A stretch of 39,528 nt of DNA from an uncultured Collinsella sp. (GTDB lineage Bacteria; Actinomycetota; Coriobacteriia; Coriobacteriales; Coriobacteriaceae), in contig CAKTWE010000010.1 in NCBI GenBank assembly GCA_934630385.1, forward strand, positions 1-39,528, given 5' to 3'. How positions within the stretch are numbered: position 1 is the stretch's first letter; each line of letters begins with the position of its first letter. Shown one piece after another: positions 15,203 to 23,121 of the stretch. The notes under the pieces are model-generated. The model was not told where the DNA came from, did not search any database, and saw nothing but the letters and a program-made list of their open reading frames with translations. The translations under genes were made by a program, and so were the position numbers.

Positions 15203-16570
15203 ATGATCATCATCAAAAACGGTGCGCTCGTGACGCCCCAGGGGCTTCGTCGCGCCGATCTTGCCATGGAGGGCGACAAGATTGTGCGGATTGCCGCGGC
15301 AATCGAGCCGGGCGAGGGCGATACCGTCCAGGACGCCACCGACTGTTGGGTGTTCCCCGGCTTTATCGATGCCCACACGCACATGCAGTGCTGGACCGGC
15401 ATGGATTGGACAGCCGATAGCTTTGAGACCGGAACGCGTGCGGCTGCCTGCGGCGGTACGACGACCATTGTGGACTACGCCACGGCCGATCGCGGCGTGA
15501 CCATGCCCGATGCCTTGGCCGAGTGGCATCGCCGCGCCGACGGGACCTGCACGGCCAACTATGCCTTTCATATGGCACTCGCCGAGTGGAACGAGCGCAA
15601 TCGCGCCGATCTTTCGGCCATGCGCGAGGCGGGCGTGTCATCGTTTAAGACCTACTTTGCCTACGATCATCTGCGCCTGGACGATGCTGAGACGCTCGAG
15701 GTGCTCGAGGAGCTCAAGCGCCTGGGCGGTATCCTGTGCGTGCATTGCGAAAACGGTACGCTGGTGAATGAACTGCAGAAGCGCGTGTTTGAGCAGGGTA
15801 TCCACGGGCCCGAGGGGCATGCACTCAGCCGTCCGGACGTGTGTGAGGCCGAGGCCGTGAGCCGCCTGCTGTATCTGGCGCACTTGGCCGGGGACGCTCC
15901 GGTCAACGTGGTGCACCTTTCGACCAAGCTGGGGCTCGAGGCCATTCGTGCTGCCAAAGCGCGCGGGCAGAAGAACATCTATGTCGAGACTTGCCCTCAG
16001 TATCTGATGCTCGACGATACTTGCTATTTGGAGCAGGGCGAGGACGGCTTTGCGGGTGCCAAGTATGTGATGAGTCCGCCGCTGCGCCATGCCGGCGACC
16101 GTGCGGCTTTGCGCGAGGCGCTTGTGGCCGGCGAGATCGATACGATTGCGACCGACCACTGCAGCTTTAACCTGCGCGGACAAAAGGACCGCGGGCGCGA
16201 CGACTTCCGCGCGATTCCCAACGGCGGGCCCGGTGTGGAGCATCGTCCCGTCGCGATCGCTACGAGCTTTGAGGGACAGCTGGGGCCTGAGGATCTGTGC
16301 CGCTTGATGAGCGAGAACCCGGCGCGCGTCTTTGGCATGTATCCGCACAAGGGCTGTCTTGCCGAGGGCGCCGATGCCGACGTGTGCGTGTGGGATCCCA
16401 AGGCGCGCTGGACGATCAGCGCCGCGACGCAGCATCAGGCTGTGGACTACACGCCACTCGAGGGTTTTGAAGCACATGGCCGCGCCAAGGCTGTGTTTGT
16501 GAATGGCGTGCTGGCTGCGCGCGACGGCGAGCCCACCGGAGCCCAACCCGGCCGCTACGTCCCCCGCTAG
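15203..16570 (+). CDS. hyuA: Dihydropyrimidinase / D-hydantoinase family amidohydrolase
   Basis: The 455-residue protein has the binuclear-metal amidohydrolase pattern. HTH at residues 58-60 and the carboxylated lysine K149 in SSFKTYFAY are present, as are H181 in VHCENG, the histidine of VVHLSTKLG and the final aspartate in ATDHCSFN. It opens cyclic amides of the hydantoin/dihydropyrimidine kind. The E. coli counterpart is HyuA/YgeZ, in the same cluster. TAAGGAG is well placed before the ATG. As a ring opener it fits breakdown of a purine-derived heterocycle, but the natural substrate is not proven. It converges with yqeC; a hairpin lies between them. Confidence 0.94.
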   Translation: MIIIKNGALVTPQGLRRADLAMEGDKIVRIAAAIEPGEGDTVQDATDCWVFPGFIDAHTHMQCWTGMDWTADSFETGTRAAACGGTTTIVDYATADRGVTMPDALAEWHRRADGTCTANYAFHMALAEWNERNRADLSAMREAGVSSFKTYFAYDHLRLDDAETLEVLEELKRLGGILCVHCENGTLVNELQKRVFEQGIHGPEGHALSRPDVCEAEAVSRLLYLAHLAGDAPVNVVHLSTKLGLEAIRAAKARGQKNIYVETCPQYLMLDDTCYLEQGEDGFAGAKYVMSPPLRHAGDRAALREALVAGEIDTIATDHCSFNLRGQKDRGRDDFRAIPNGGPGVEHRPVAIATSFEGQLGPEDLCRLMSENPARVFGMYPHKGCLAEGADADVCVWDPKARWTISAATQHQAVDYTPLEGFEAHGRAKAVFVNGVLAARDGEPTGAQPGRYVPR

Positions 16571-16583
16571 CAGAAAGGGCGCC

Positions 16584-16622
16584 GGGGTAGCTAATTTGGG
16601 ACGGGGCTCTTTTAACTACCCC
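16584..16622. terminator. Convergent hairpin between hyuA and yqeC
   Basis: GGGGTAGCTAA (16584-16594) and TTAACTACCCC (16612-16622) pair over 11 bases with one mismatch. The loop contains the T-rich CTCTTTT. The right arm overlaps the stop codon of yqeC. It probably ends transcription of both convergent genes. Confidence 0.5.
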
Positions 16623-17353
16623 TGGAGGCTGGTGACGATGAGGGGGCGGTCGAGAGCTGCCTCGAAGCGGTCGGCCATCGTGGGGTCGCTGAGCGTGTCG
16701 ACTTGGTTGAGCATGACGCGTGCGGCGCTGAGTTTCAGCGCCTGCATCTCGGCATTGAGCGCCTGGGCGACGCGCTCGGGCGTGGCGATGTCGGTGAGCT
16801 CGCAGCCGCAACGTTCGCAAAAGAGCTCGGGGCGGTGGACGGCTTCGTTGATGGGCTTGCCGAGCCCCGAGGCGCCGACGACCCAGACAACGTTTGCCGT
16901 GGCGGCGGGAATTACCGGCTCCCAGGCGGCGTGGGCCTTGAGCGGGAGTCGCTTGCTGCCGTCCGCCTCGGCCAACACATAGTTAAAGCGCTGCGCCAGC
17001 TCGCCGAGCGGCTCGGCGGGGGCGGAGAGCTTGCCTGTCTCCGGGTCCAAGATGCCTGCCTGGCAGATGCTTCCGCGCGCAAGGCCCGTGCATGCCTCGC
17101 AGGTGCAGCCGGGAACATGTAGGGTCCCCGGCTTCCAAGGCGCGGCGTCCAGGCGACGGCTCGACCCGTCCCATGGCACGCCGGCGACGGGGAACATGTG
17201 CGTGGTGGTGCAGAGGAGCACGCGGCCGCCAGCGCGCATAAGCTCAAGGCCGAGCGTCTTGAGCAGGGTCGACTTGCCGCCGCTGCCGATAATCGCGGTA
17301 ATGCCCGGCTCAATCTTGAGCGTGGAGGCAAGGCTGCCGTTAACCGTTTCCAT
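16616..17353 (-). CDS. yqeC: Selenium-dependent hydroxylase accessory protein YqeC
   Basis: The 245-residue protein has a P-loop-like GSGGKST at residues 23-29 and TTTTHMF near residue 49, both typical of YqeC. This family accompanies selenium-dependent molybdenum hydroxylases and YqeB; it is thought to act in maturation of the metal centre. Two cysteine groups stand out, C83/C85/C88/C97 and C179/C182/C184, spaced like metal ligands; I do not know whether all relatives share them. The gene is divergent from yqeB, with about 100 bases between the starts. A TATTAT box in that gap could serve this gene. Confidence 0.9.
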   Translation of the reverse strand: METVNGSLASTLKIEPGITAIIGSGGKSTLLKTLGLELMRAGGRVLLCTTTHMFPVAGVPWDGSSRRLDAAPWKPGTLHVPGCTCEACTGLARGSICQAGILDPETGKLSAPAEPLGELAQRFNYVLAEADGSKRLPLKAHAAWEPVIPAATANVVWVVGASGLGKPINEAVHRPELFCERCGCELTDIATPERVAQALNAEMQALKLSAARVMLNQVDTLSDPTMADRFEAALDRPLIVTSLQG

Positions 17354-17370
17354 CTGTTCACCGCCGTATA

Positions 17371-17398
17371 ATACTGTGATAATAAATAATCATCAGAG
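17371..17398. promoter_or_regulatory. AT-rich divergent promoter region between yqeC and yqeB
   Basis: The short gap is markedly AT-rich. It contains TATAAT on the plus strand just after CGCCG, and TATTAT on the minus strand at overlapping positions. No clear -35 boxes were found, so the direction of each start is uncertain. Confidence 0.4.
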
Positions 17399-17454
17399 TA
17401 GCGGTCGAACCGCTTTGCTCTGCTCAAACCGTAGCACAGGGAGGTGCCCCGGGA

Positions 17455-18249
17455 ATGCTCGTTTATGTTCGCGGCGCCGGCGATATCGCCACGGGCGTCG
17501 CCGCCCGTTTGGTACGCGCTGGCGTGTCGGTCGTTATGGCCGATATCGCGGTTCCCACGTGCATCCGCCGCACAATTAGTTTTTGCGAGGCCATTCGCCT
17601 GGGCGAGGTCCAGGTCGAGGGCATTCGCGCTCGCTTGGCGCAGACGCCGGCAGAGGCGCTTGCAATTACCGAGGCCGGAGACGTCGCCGTCGTGGTAGAC
17701 CCCCAGGCCAAGATGCTCGACGAACTGAAACCCGCTGCCGTGGTCGACGCGATACTGGCCAAGCGCAACTTGGGCACCACGCGCGATATGGCGCCTGTCG
17801 TCATCGCCGTGGGGCCGGGCTTTACCGCGCCGGCCGATTGCGACGCCGTGGTCGAGACCATGCGCGGTCATTTCCTCGGCCGCGTCATCACCCAGGGGTC
17901 GCCTCAGCCCAATACGGGCGTGCCGGGCATTATCGCCGGTTATGGCAAGGAGCGCGTTATCCACAGTCCCGCCGCCGGCGTGTTTAGGTCCGACCGCACC
18001 ATCGGCGACATCGTGAGTGCCGGCGACGTGATCGGGTATGCGGGTGATACTCCCATGGTCACGCAGATTGACGGCTGCTTGCGCGGCCTTTTGGCCGACG
18101 GCGTTCAAGTGACCGAAGGCTTTAAATGTGCCGACGTCGACCCGCGCGGCGATGCCAGCTATATCAACTATATTTCGGACAAGGCGACGTCGGTCGGTGG
18201 CGGCGTGCTCGAGGCGCTCGCCATGCTCACCGGTGTATTCCAGGGATAG
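17455..18249 (+). CDS. yqeB: Selenium-dependent molybdenum hydroxylase maturation protein YqeB
   Basis: The 264-residue protein matches the YqeB family: an N-terminal Rossmann-like segment VRGAGDIATGVAARLVRAG, a middle DVAVVVDPQAKML, and glycine-rich VAVGPGFTAP. Its family is restricted largely to genomes with selenium-dependent molybdenum hydroxylases, and it is thought to help insert labile selenium or process the cofactor. GGGAGG precedes the ATG. The XdhC-family gene starts nine bases downstream, so the two form an operon. The hydroxylase they serve is not in the window. Confidence 0.9.
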   Translation: MLVYVRGAGDIATGVAARLVRAGVSVVMADIAVPTCIRRTISFCEAIRLGEVQVEGIRARLAQTPAEALAITEAGDVAVVVDPQAKMLDELKPAAVVDAILAKRNLGTTRDMAPVVIAVGPGFTAPADCDAVVETMRGHFLGRVITQGSPQPNTGVPGIIAGYGKERVIHSPAAGVFRSDRTIGDIVSAGDVIGYAGDTPMVTQIDGCLRGLLADGVQVTEGFKCADVDPRGDASYINYISDKATSVGGGVLEALAMLTGVFQG

Positions 18250-18258
18250 GAAATTGCA

Positions 18259-19302
18259 ATGGAAAAGCTCGATGTGGTGAATGCTGCGCTTGGCGCTCTG
18301 AAGGCTGGTGAGACGTGCGAGCTGGTGGTAGTTGCCGGCACGGCAGGGTCATCGCCGCGCGGCATGGGCGCCTGGATGGCTGTCTTTGCCGATGGCGGCC
18401 AAGCAGGTACCATCGGCGGCGGCAAGATCGAGCTCTTTGCGCTGAACGAGGCGCGCGAGCTGCTGGCCGCAGGGCAATCGCGTCTGGTCCGCTACACCAT
18501 GGGCGGCGAGAACTCCGATACCGGCATGATCTGCGGCGGTGCCATCTGCCTGTGCTACCTGCATCTGGATGCGACTCAGGCACCGTTGTTCCAGTCGGTT
18601 GCCGACGTCTTGGCCTATCGGCGCATCGGCGACTTCGTCATCGACTTTGAGCCGTTTGTCGCAAACGCACTCGAGGGCGATGTGGCCGAGTACCATGGCG
18701 GGGCATCGCGCCATACCATTGCCGGCTGCCCCGAGCTTTCGCTGGTGGAGGAGGGGAGTAAGGTCACCTACACCAACGCCGCCTCCGAGATTCCCCCGGC
18801 GCACATCGAGACGCTCTGCCCCGAGGGCCTGACCTACATCTTTGGCTGTGGACACGTGGGCGCCGCGACGGCGCGCGTACTCACGGCGGCGGGCTTTGCC
18901 GTTGTGGCGTGCGATGACCGCCCCGGCACGCTGACGCCCGAATGGGTGCCCGGTGTCTACGATCGTTGCCTGGTCGATTACAAGAACCTGAGCGAGCTGT
19001 GCCCCATCGGTCCACGCGACTTGGTGGTTGTGGCCACAGCAGGCCACAAGTCCGATATCGACGTGGTAATCCAGGCCATGCGCGCCAAGCCCGCCTACCT
19101 GGGCTGCCTGGGCTCGCGCCGCAAGACGGCCTTTGTGCGCGCCCGCCTGGAGCAGGAGGGCTTTACGCAGGAGCAAATCGACGAGCTGCACCTGCCGATC
19201 GGCGTTGCCATTCAGGCCGAGGACCCCGAGGAGATCGCCATCTCCATCGCCGCCGAGATGATCCACCTGCGCCGCACCAAGCTCGTCCCCCGCAAGCGCT
19301 AA
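18259..19302 (+). CDS. XdhC/CoxI family molybdenum hydroxylase maturation factor
   Basis: The 347-residue protein has the two parts of the XdhC family. An N-terminal XdhC/CoxI domain carries TAGSSPRGMGAWM and GTIGGGKIE; a C-terminal Rossmann domain carries YIFGCGHVGAATARVL near residue 193 and LGCLGSRRK near residue 280. XdhC proteins bind molybdenum cofactor and add the terminal sulfur (or assist selenium loading) before insertion into xanthine-dehydrogenase-type enzymes. It starts nine bases after yqeB. Cysteines in MICGGAICLC lie in the cofactor-binding half. The long inverted repeat beginning at 19306 follows the stop codon by three bases. Confidence 0.9.
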   Translation: MEKLDVVNAALGALKAGETCELVVVAGTAGSSPRGMGAWMAVFADGGQAGTIGGGKIELFALNEARELLAAGQSRLVRYTMGGENSDTGMICGGAICLCYLHLDATQAPLFQSVADVLAYRRIGDFVIDFEPFVANALEGDVAEYHGGASRHTIAGCPELSLVEEGSKVTYTNAASEIPPAHIETLCPEGLTYIFGCGHVGAATARVLTAAGFAVVACDDRPGTLTPEWVPGVYDRCLVDYKNLSELCPIGPRDLVVVATAGHKSDIDVVIQAMRAKPAYLGCLGSRRKTAFVRARLEQEGFTQEQIDELHLPIGVAIQAEDPEEIAISIAAEMIHLRRTKLVPRKR

Positions 19303-19305
19303 TCG

Positions 19306-19398
19306 CATCCCCACCAATAAGTTGCGGTGAAATACGGATTGTTTAAGCCTGTTAGGCCGCCAAACAGTCCCTATTTCACCGCAACTTATTTGGGGATG
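19306..19398. repeat. Long inverted repeat after the XdhC-family gene
   Basis: Left arm 19306-19344 and right arm 19362-19398 are complementary over about 37 bases. The differences are one two-base insertion and two substitutions, and there is a perfect 19-base core (AATAAGTTGCGGTGAAATA). The 17-base loop contains a small GCC/GGC hairpin. No T-run follows. It begins three bases after the stop codon. It may act as a terminator-like structure, but its length and symmetry look more like a palindromic mobile or repeated element. From 19399 to 19548 I see nothing except the ribosome binding site of the next gene. Confidence 0.85.
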
Positions 19399-19548
19399 GC
19401 TGGATGCCGAGGCTTAACCCGGCAATGTTGCGCAACAACGTTTGGCAGTTCGCTCCTAGCATATGCTTAGAAGAGATTGCGCTCCGCCATGCGCGCGGGC
19501 GCTCAAGCATGCCCGTCTTGAACGGGTGTCGAACGAGGGGGAGCTTGG

Positions 19549-20721
19549 ATGTTCTGCCGAAACTGTGGGTCGAAAATCGAGGACGGAGCCCAGTTCTGCG
19601 CCGTATGCGGCGCATCCGTCGTGCCAGATAATCAAGCGCAAACGGGAGGGGCGAACCCATCGCCCGTTGATGCCGCAGCACCTACCGGGTCGCAGCAAGT
19701 CGACATGGCGGCTGAGGCGGTCGCGCCCATCCCCAAACGTTCCAAGAAGCCGTTCATCATCGCTGCCGTCGTGGCGGCGCTGCTCGCCGTGGGTGGCGGA
19801 GCCGGTTATTACTTTGGTATCTATGCACCCGAGCAGGCGCGCGAGGCGGCCGAGCAAGAGGCCCTCGCTGCAAAGCACGCCGTGCGGTTTACAGTCTCGG
19901 CAGAGGGGTGGGACACATCGGCCGGCGCGAGCAGGCTGCCGTTGCATATTACCGGCAAGGAGGCGCGCGGCAAGAAGGTCGACGTAGTTCGCTATGTCGA
20001 CAGCACGGGAGCGGGCGTCGAGCTCCGTCGCGGCAGCTATAAGGCCGAGGTTGCAGCCTCGCCCATTGCAGCCGACGGCACCATCTACGCCGTGCCGGGC
20101 GAAAAGGTCGACGTCAAGGTTAGCAAGAAGGCGGAGGGCAAAAAGAGCATCGATGCTGGCAACGTTTCGCTTGCTCCGGTCGAGGCAATCGAGGTGACCG
20201 ACGACGAGGTTGCCGCCGCCAAGAAGTACGCCGAGGAAGATGCAGGCGCCAAGAAGGCGGGCTTTTCCTTTGATGCCGACGCATTGGCACAGGCCGCAAC
20301 CAAGCGCCGCGATGAAGCCGTAGCCGCCAAGCAAGCCGAGGAAGAGGCCAAGCGCCAGGCAGAAGAGGCAAAGCAAGCAAGAACCATCGAAACCGACGAT
20401 TGTGTCATGGTTTTGCCAGACTGGTTCCCGATCGACGAATACAAGGTTACAAAGAGGGATGATCAGTATGGTTGGACAGTCCACATTACAAAGGGGGAGG
20501 ATGGCGTTGATGGGATTGATGTTGAATTGATAGCCTACGAACCCAAAAACGTCGGAGGCTTCGGCACCACAGGCAACGCAATGGACGAGAAAATCGGAGT
20601 AGCCTCATCGGGAAATTGGGTATTTATCGTGACAATGGGCGGGACGGACCAGACCCGACCCCTCGGGATGTCCCAGAAAGACTTCTGCAAAACCCTCGCC
20701 TCGTGCATCACGCTCAAGTAG
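19549..20721 (+). CDS. Zinc-ribbon membrane protein, function unknown
   Basis: The 390-residue protein opens with a zinc ribbon (C3, C6, C17, C20), then a disordered Pro/Gln/Ala stretch. One membrane helix at about 68-92 follows basic KRSKK, so the ribbon should be inside and the rest outside. After a beta-rich region comes an Ala/Glu/Lys-rich helical stretch (about 220-285) and a C-terminal domain with aromatic residues (DDCVMVLPDWFPIDEYKV). This architecture is common in Firmicutes and Actinobacteria zinc-ribbon proteins of the cell envelope, but no function can be assigned. GGGGGAG precedes the ATG. The last 330 or so bases are clearly richer in A and T than the first two thirds, which suggests the C-terminal domain was exchanged. 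Confidence 0.8.
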   Translation: MFCRNCGSKIEDGAQFCAVCGASVVPDNQAQTGGANPSPVDAAAPTGSQQVDMAAEAVAPIPKRSKKPFIIAAVVAALLAVGGGAGYYFGIYAPEQAREAAEQEALAAKHAVRFTVSAEGWDTSAGASRLPLHITGKEARGKKVDVVRYVDSTGAGVELRRGSYKAEVAASPIAADGTIYAVPGEKVDVKVSKKAEGKKSIDAGNVSLAPVEAIEVTDDEVAAAKKYAEEDAGAKKAGFSFDADALAQAATKRRDEAVAAKQAEEEAKRQAEEAKQARTIETDDCVMVLPDWFPIDEYKVTKRDDQYGWTVHITKGEDGVDGIDVELIAYEPKNVGGFGTTGNAMDEKIGVASSGNWVFIVTMGGTDQTRPLGMSQKDFCKTLASCITLK

Positions 20722-20769
20722 CCGACACGCTCCAGCCAAAGCAATCTCCCAAGAAACGAGGGACTCCAT

Positions 20770-20835
20770 CGAGAGTGGATAGGCTCCCACTTTTGGTCTG
20801 TATCTCGGCCAAAAGTGGGAGAAAATCCACTCTCG
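20770..20835. repeat. Long inverted repeat after the zinc-ribbon gene
   Basis: Arms 20770-20796 and 20809-20835 match as inverted repeats at 24 of 27 bases, with a 12-base loop. The outer part contains AATCCACTCTC, which also recurs downstream. The element lies between the zinc-ribbon gene and rplE in a 414-base gap. Confidence 0.85.
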
Positions 20836-20885
20836 TTCGTCATGCGTCCGATAATCCACTCTCATGCGTCCGAAAATCCACTCTC
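20824..20885 (+). repeat. Short direct repeats AATCCACTCTC with ATGCGTCCGA spacers
   Basis: AATCCACTCTC starts at 20824, 20853 and 20875. Between the copies the sequence CATGCGTCCGA is also repeated. The first copy overlaps the right arm of the palindrome and its complement forms the left arm, giving four half-sites in two orientations. This is unlike a terminator and may be a site cluster for a DNA-binding protein or a decayed mobile element. Confidence 0.75.
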
Positions 20886-20969
20886 GTTCCTCAACAACTA
20901 TGCCCTGGCTCCCAACAGATCAATTTGTGCGGGGGAGTTGTGGAGTTGTGCAGGCAGACGAGGTTTTTC

Positions 20970-20998
20970 TGGAAATACGCACTCAATGCGCGTATAGT
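20970..20998 (+). promoter_or_regulatory. Candidate promoter of the rplE-led ribosomal operon
   Basis: TGGAAA (20970-20975) and TATAGT (20993-20998) are spaced by 17 bases and resemble the -35 and -10 of a housekeeping promoter. Transcription would begin near 21005, giving an untranslated leader of about 130 bases before rplE. This matters because rplE normally lies inside an operon behind rplX. Confidence 0.5.
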
Positions 20999-21135
20999 AC
21001 CGATTGTTTTGTCGGCTCCTGCTGCGTCGAGTCCAAACCGCAAAATGCCATGAGCGGCGCGGATGCAGTCAGGAGGCACGAGGACAACCCACCGTGGCCA
21101 CGCCCCGTGCTTAAAACCCCAAGAAGGAGTGAACA

Positions 21136-21693
21136 ATGGCAGAAGAGAAGTATGTGCCGCGTCTGAAGACCAAGTACAACAACGAGGTCAAGCAGCAGCT
21201 TCAGGACAAGTTCCAGTACGAGAACGTCATGATGATCCCCAAGTTTGAGAAGATCGTCGTGAACATGGGTGTCGGCGAGGCCGCTACCGATTCCAAGGCC
21301 ATCGACGGTGCCGTGCGCGACCTGCGCGCCATCACCGGCCAGCAGCCGATGATCACCCGCGCCCGCAAGTCCATCGCTACCTTCCGCCTGCGCGCTGGTA
21401 TGCCGATCGGCTGCAAGGTTACCCTGCGTGGCGACCGTATGTGGGAGTTCTTCGATCGTCTGACCTCCGTCGCGATCCCCCGTATCCGCGACTTCCGCGG
21501 CATCTCCGCCAAGAGCTTCGACGGCCGTGGTAACTTCTCCATGGGCGTCACCGAGCAGCTCATCTTCCCCGAGATCGACTTCGATTCCGTCGATCACCAG
21601 CGTGGTATGGACATCACTTTCGTGACCACCGCCAACACCGATGAGGAAGCCAAGGCCCTTCTGGACGCCTTCGGTTTCCCGTTCAAGAAATAG
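21136..21693 (+). CDS. rplE: Ribosomal protein L5
   Basis: The 185-residue protein matches L5 along its length ([46 protein letters not shown]). L5 binds 5S rRNA in the large subunit. AAGGAG precedes the ATG. It is the first ribosomal gene of the block; rplN, rplX and rpsQ are not found in the 414 bases upstream, which is unusual for the spc operon. Confidence 0.98.
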   Translation: MAEEKYVPRLKTKYNNEVKQQLQDKFQYENVMMIPKFEKIVVNMGVGEAATDSKAIDGAVRDLRAITGQQPMITRARKSIATFRLRAGMPIGCKVTLRGDRMWEFFDRLTSVAIPRIRDFRGISAKSFDGRGNFSMGVTEQLIFPEIDFDSVDHQRGMDITFVTTANTDEEAKALLDAFGFPFKK

Positions 21694-21708
21694 GTTCACC
21701 TGCCCTAA

Positions 21709-21738
21709 AAGCGCCGTTTCCATAAGGGGACGGCGCTT
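21709..21738. promoter_or_regulatory. Hairpin between rplE and rpsN
   Basis: AAGCGCCGT and ACGGCGCTT pair perfectly, and TTCC/GGGG extends the stem to about 13 pairs around the loop ATAA. No T-run follows on the plus strand, so full termination is unlikely. In E. coli, S8 represses the spc operon by binding mRNA near the L5 start; this hairpin could be a local counterpart or a processing site. Confidence 0.55.
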
Positions 21739-21772
21739 GGGGCGAACAATACTCTATGTGAGGAGGATATAA

Positions 21773-21958
21773 GTGGCTAAGACATCGATGATCGTCAAGT
21801 GCAATCGCAAGCAGAAGTTCTCTACTCGTGAGTACACGCGCTGCCAGCGCTGCGGCCGTCCGCACTCTGTGTACCGCAAGTTCGGCCTGTGCCGTGTCTG
21901 CTTCCGCGAGCTTGCACTCAAGGGCGAGCTTCCCGGCGTTAAGAAGGCCAGCTGGTAA
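21773..21958 (+). CDS. rpsN: Ribosomal protein S14, zinc type
   Basis: The 61-residue protein is the short zinc-binding S14 form with C24, C27, C40 and C43 (CQRCGRPHS and LCRVC). It binds the 30S head. Translation starts at GTG 21773 after AGGAGG. The zinc form is usual in Gram-positive bacteria. Confidence 0.97.
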   Translation: MAKTSMIVKCNRKQKFSTREYTRCQRCGRPHSVYRKFGLCRVCFRELALKGELPGVKKASW

Positions 21959-22077
21959 GTCACTACCAGCGTTTCAAGCATCCGTTTGGAACAGGGAAAA
22001 CGCGCTAGTTAGGCTTTGCCGTTAAGGGCGGCGAAGAACCAAGAGCACGTGTTCATCAAGAACGAAGGAGAATCTGT

Positions 22078-22476
22078 ATGAACCTTACAGACCCGATCGC
22101 AGATATGCTTACGCGCATCCGTAACGCTAACTCTGTGAACAAGGCCACGGTCTCCATGCCGAGCAGCAAGAAGCTCGTCGAGATCGCTCGTGTTCTGCAC
22201 GAGGAGGGCTACATCGAGGGCTACGATGTCGAGGACACCGTTCCCCAGAAGACTCTGCACATCACGCTTAAGTATGGTCCCAAGAAGGCTAAAGTCATCA
22301 ACGGCATCCGCCGCATTTCCAAGCCGGGCCTGCGTAAGTACACCGGCGTTGCCGACATGCCCCGCGTCCGCGGTGGCCTTGGTACCGCCATTATTTCCAC
22401 CAGCCATGGCGTCATGACCGACCGCGATGCTCGCAAGCACAACGTCGGCGGCGAGATCATCGCTTACGTCTGGTAA
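22078..22476 (+). CDS. rpsH: Ribosomal protein S8
   Basis: The 132-residue protein carries S8 signatures ([17 protein letters not shown] at the start, GGEIIAYVW at the end). It binds the central domain of 16S rRNA, and in other bacteria it is the autogenous repressor of this operon. GAAGGAG precedes the ATG. A 119-base gap separates it from rpsN. Confidence 0.98.
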   Translation: MNLTDPIADMLTRIRNANSVNKATVSMPSSKKLVEIARVLHEEGYIEGYDVEDTVPQKTLHITLKYGPKKAKVINGIRRISKPGLRKYTGVADMPRVRGGLGTAIISTSHGVMTDRDARKHNVGGEIIAYVW

Positions 22477-22509
22477 TTCGCTCGGTAGGTAGAAGGAAAG
22501 GAGATCACC

Positions 22510-23046
22510 GTGTCTCGTATCGGTAATAAGCCTGTCCAGATTCCCGCCGGAGTCGAAGTGGCAGTCAACGGCAACAACGTTGTCGTCAAGGGCCCCAAGG
22601 GCCAGCTCGAGCTCGATGTCTATGAGAAGCTCGCTATCAACGTCGAGGATAACGTCCTCACCGTTTCCCGTCCCGACGACGAGCGTGAGACCCGTGCCCG
22701 CCACGGCCTCACCCGCGCCCTCATCCACAACATGGTTGTTGGCGTTTCCGAGGGCTTCGAGAAGAAGCTCGAGCTCGCCGGCGTCGGTTACCGCGTGCAG
22801 CAGAAGGGCAAGAACCTCGAGTTCTCCCTGGGCTTCTCGCACCCCGTGATCGTTGAGGCTCCCGAGGGTATCACCTTCGAGGTTCCCGACAACACCCACG
22901 TGAACGTCAAGGGTATCAACAAGCAGCAGGTCGGTCAGATCGCCGCTGAGATCCGCGGTCATCGTCCTCCCGAGCCTTACAAGGGCAAGGGTATCCACTA
23001 TGTTGGCGAGCACATCCGCCGCAAGCTGGGTAAGGCCGCCAAGTAG
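22510..23046 (+). CDS. rplF: Ribosomal protein L6
   Basis: The 178-residue protein shows the L6 repeat domains and the C-terminal signature [14 protein letters not shown]. It starts with GTG at 22510 behind AAAGGAG. L6 lies near the sarcin-ricin loop of the large subunit. Confidence 0.98.
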   Translation: MSRIGNKPVQIPAGVEVAVNGNNVVVKGPKGQLELDVYEKLAINVEDNVLTVSRPDDERETRARHGLTRALIHNMVVGVSEGFEKKLELAGVGYRVQQKGKNLEFSLGFSHPVIVEAPEGITFEVPDNTHVNVKGINKQQVGQIAAEIRGHRPPEPYKGKGIHYVGEHIRRKLGKAAK

Positions 23047-23121
23047 TCGTAACCGACTCACTCGCATAAGACCAGCACCCCGTCAGGTGCTGGCAAGATC
23101 AACCTTTTTAGGAGTTTACGT

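Noticed and set aside
20824..20885. CRISPR-like repeat cluster
   Set aside because: Repeats are 11 bases, spacing is uneven (29 and 22), and the segments between are themselves repeated.
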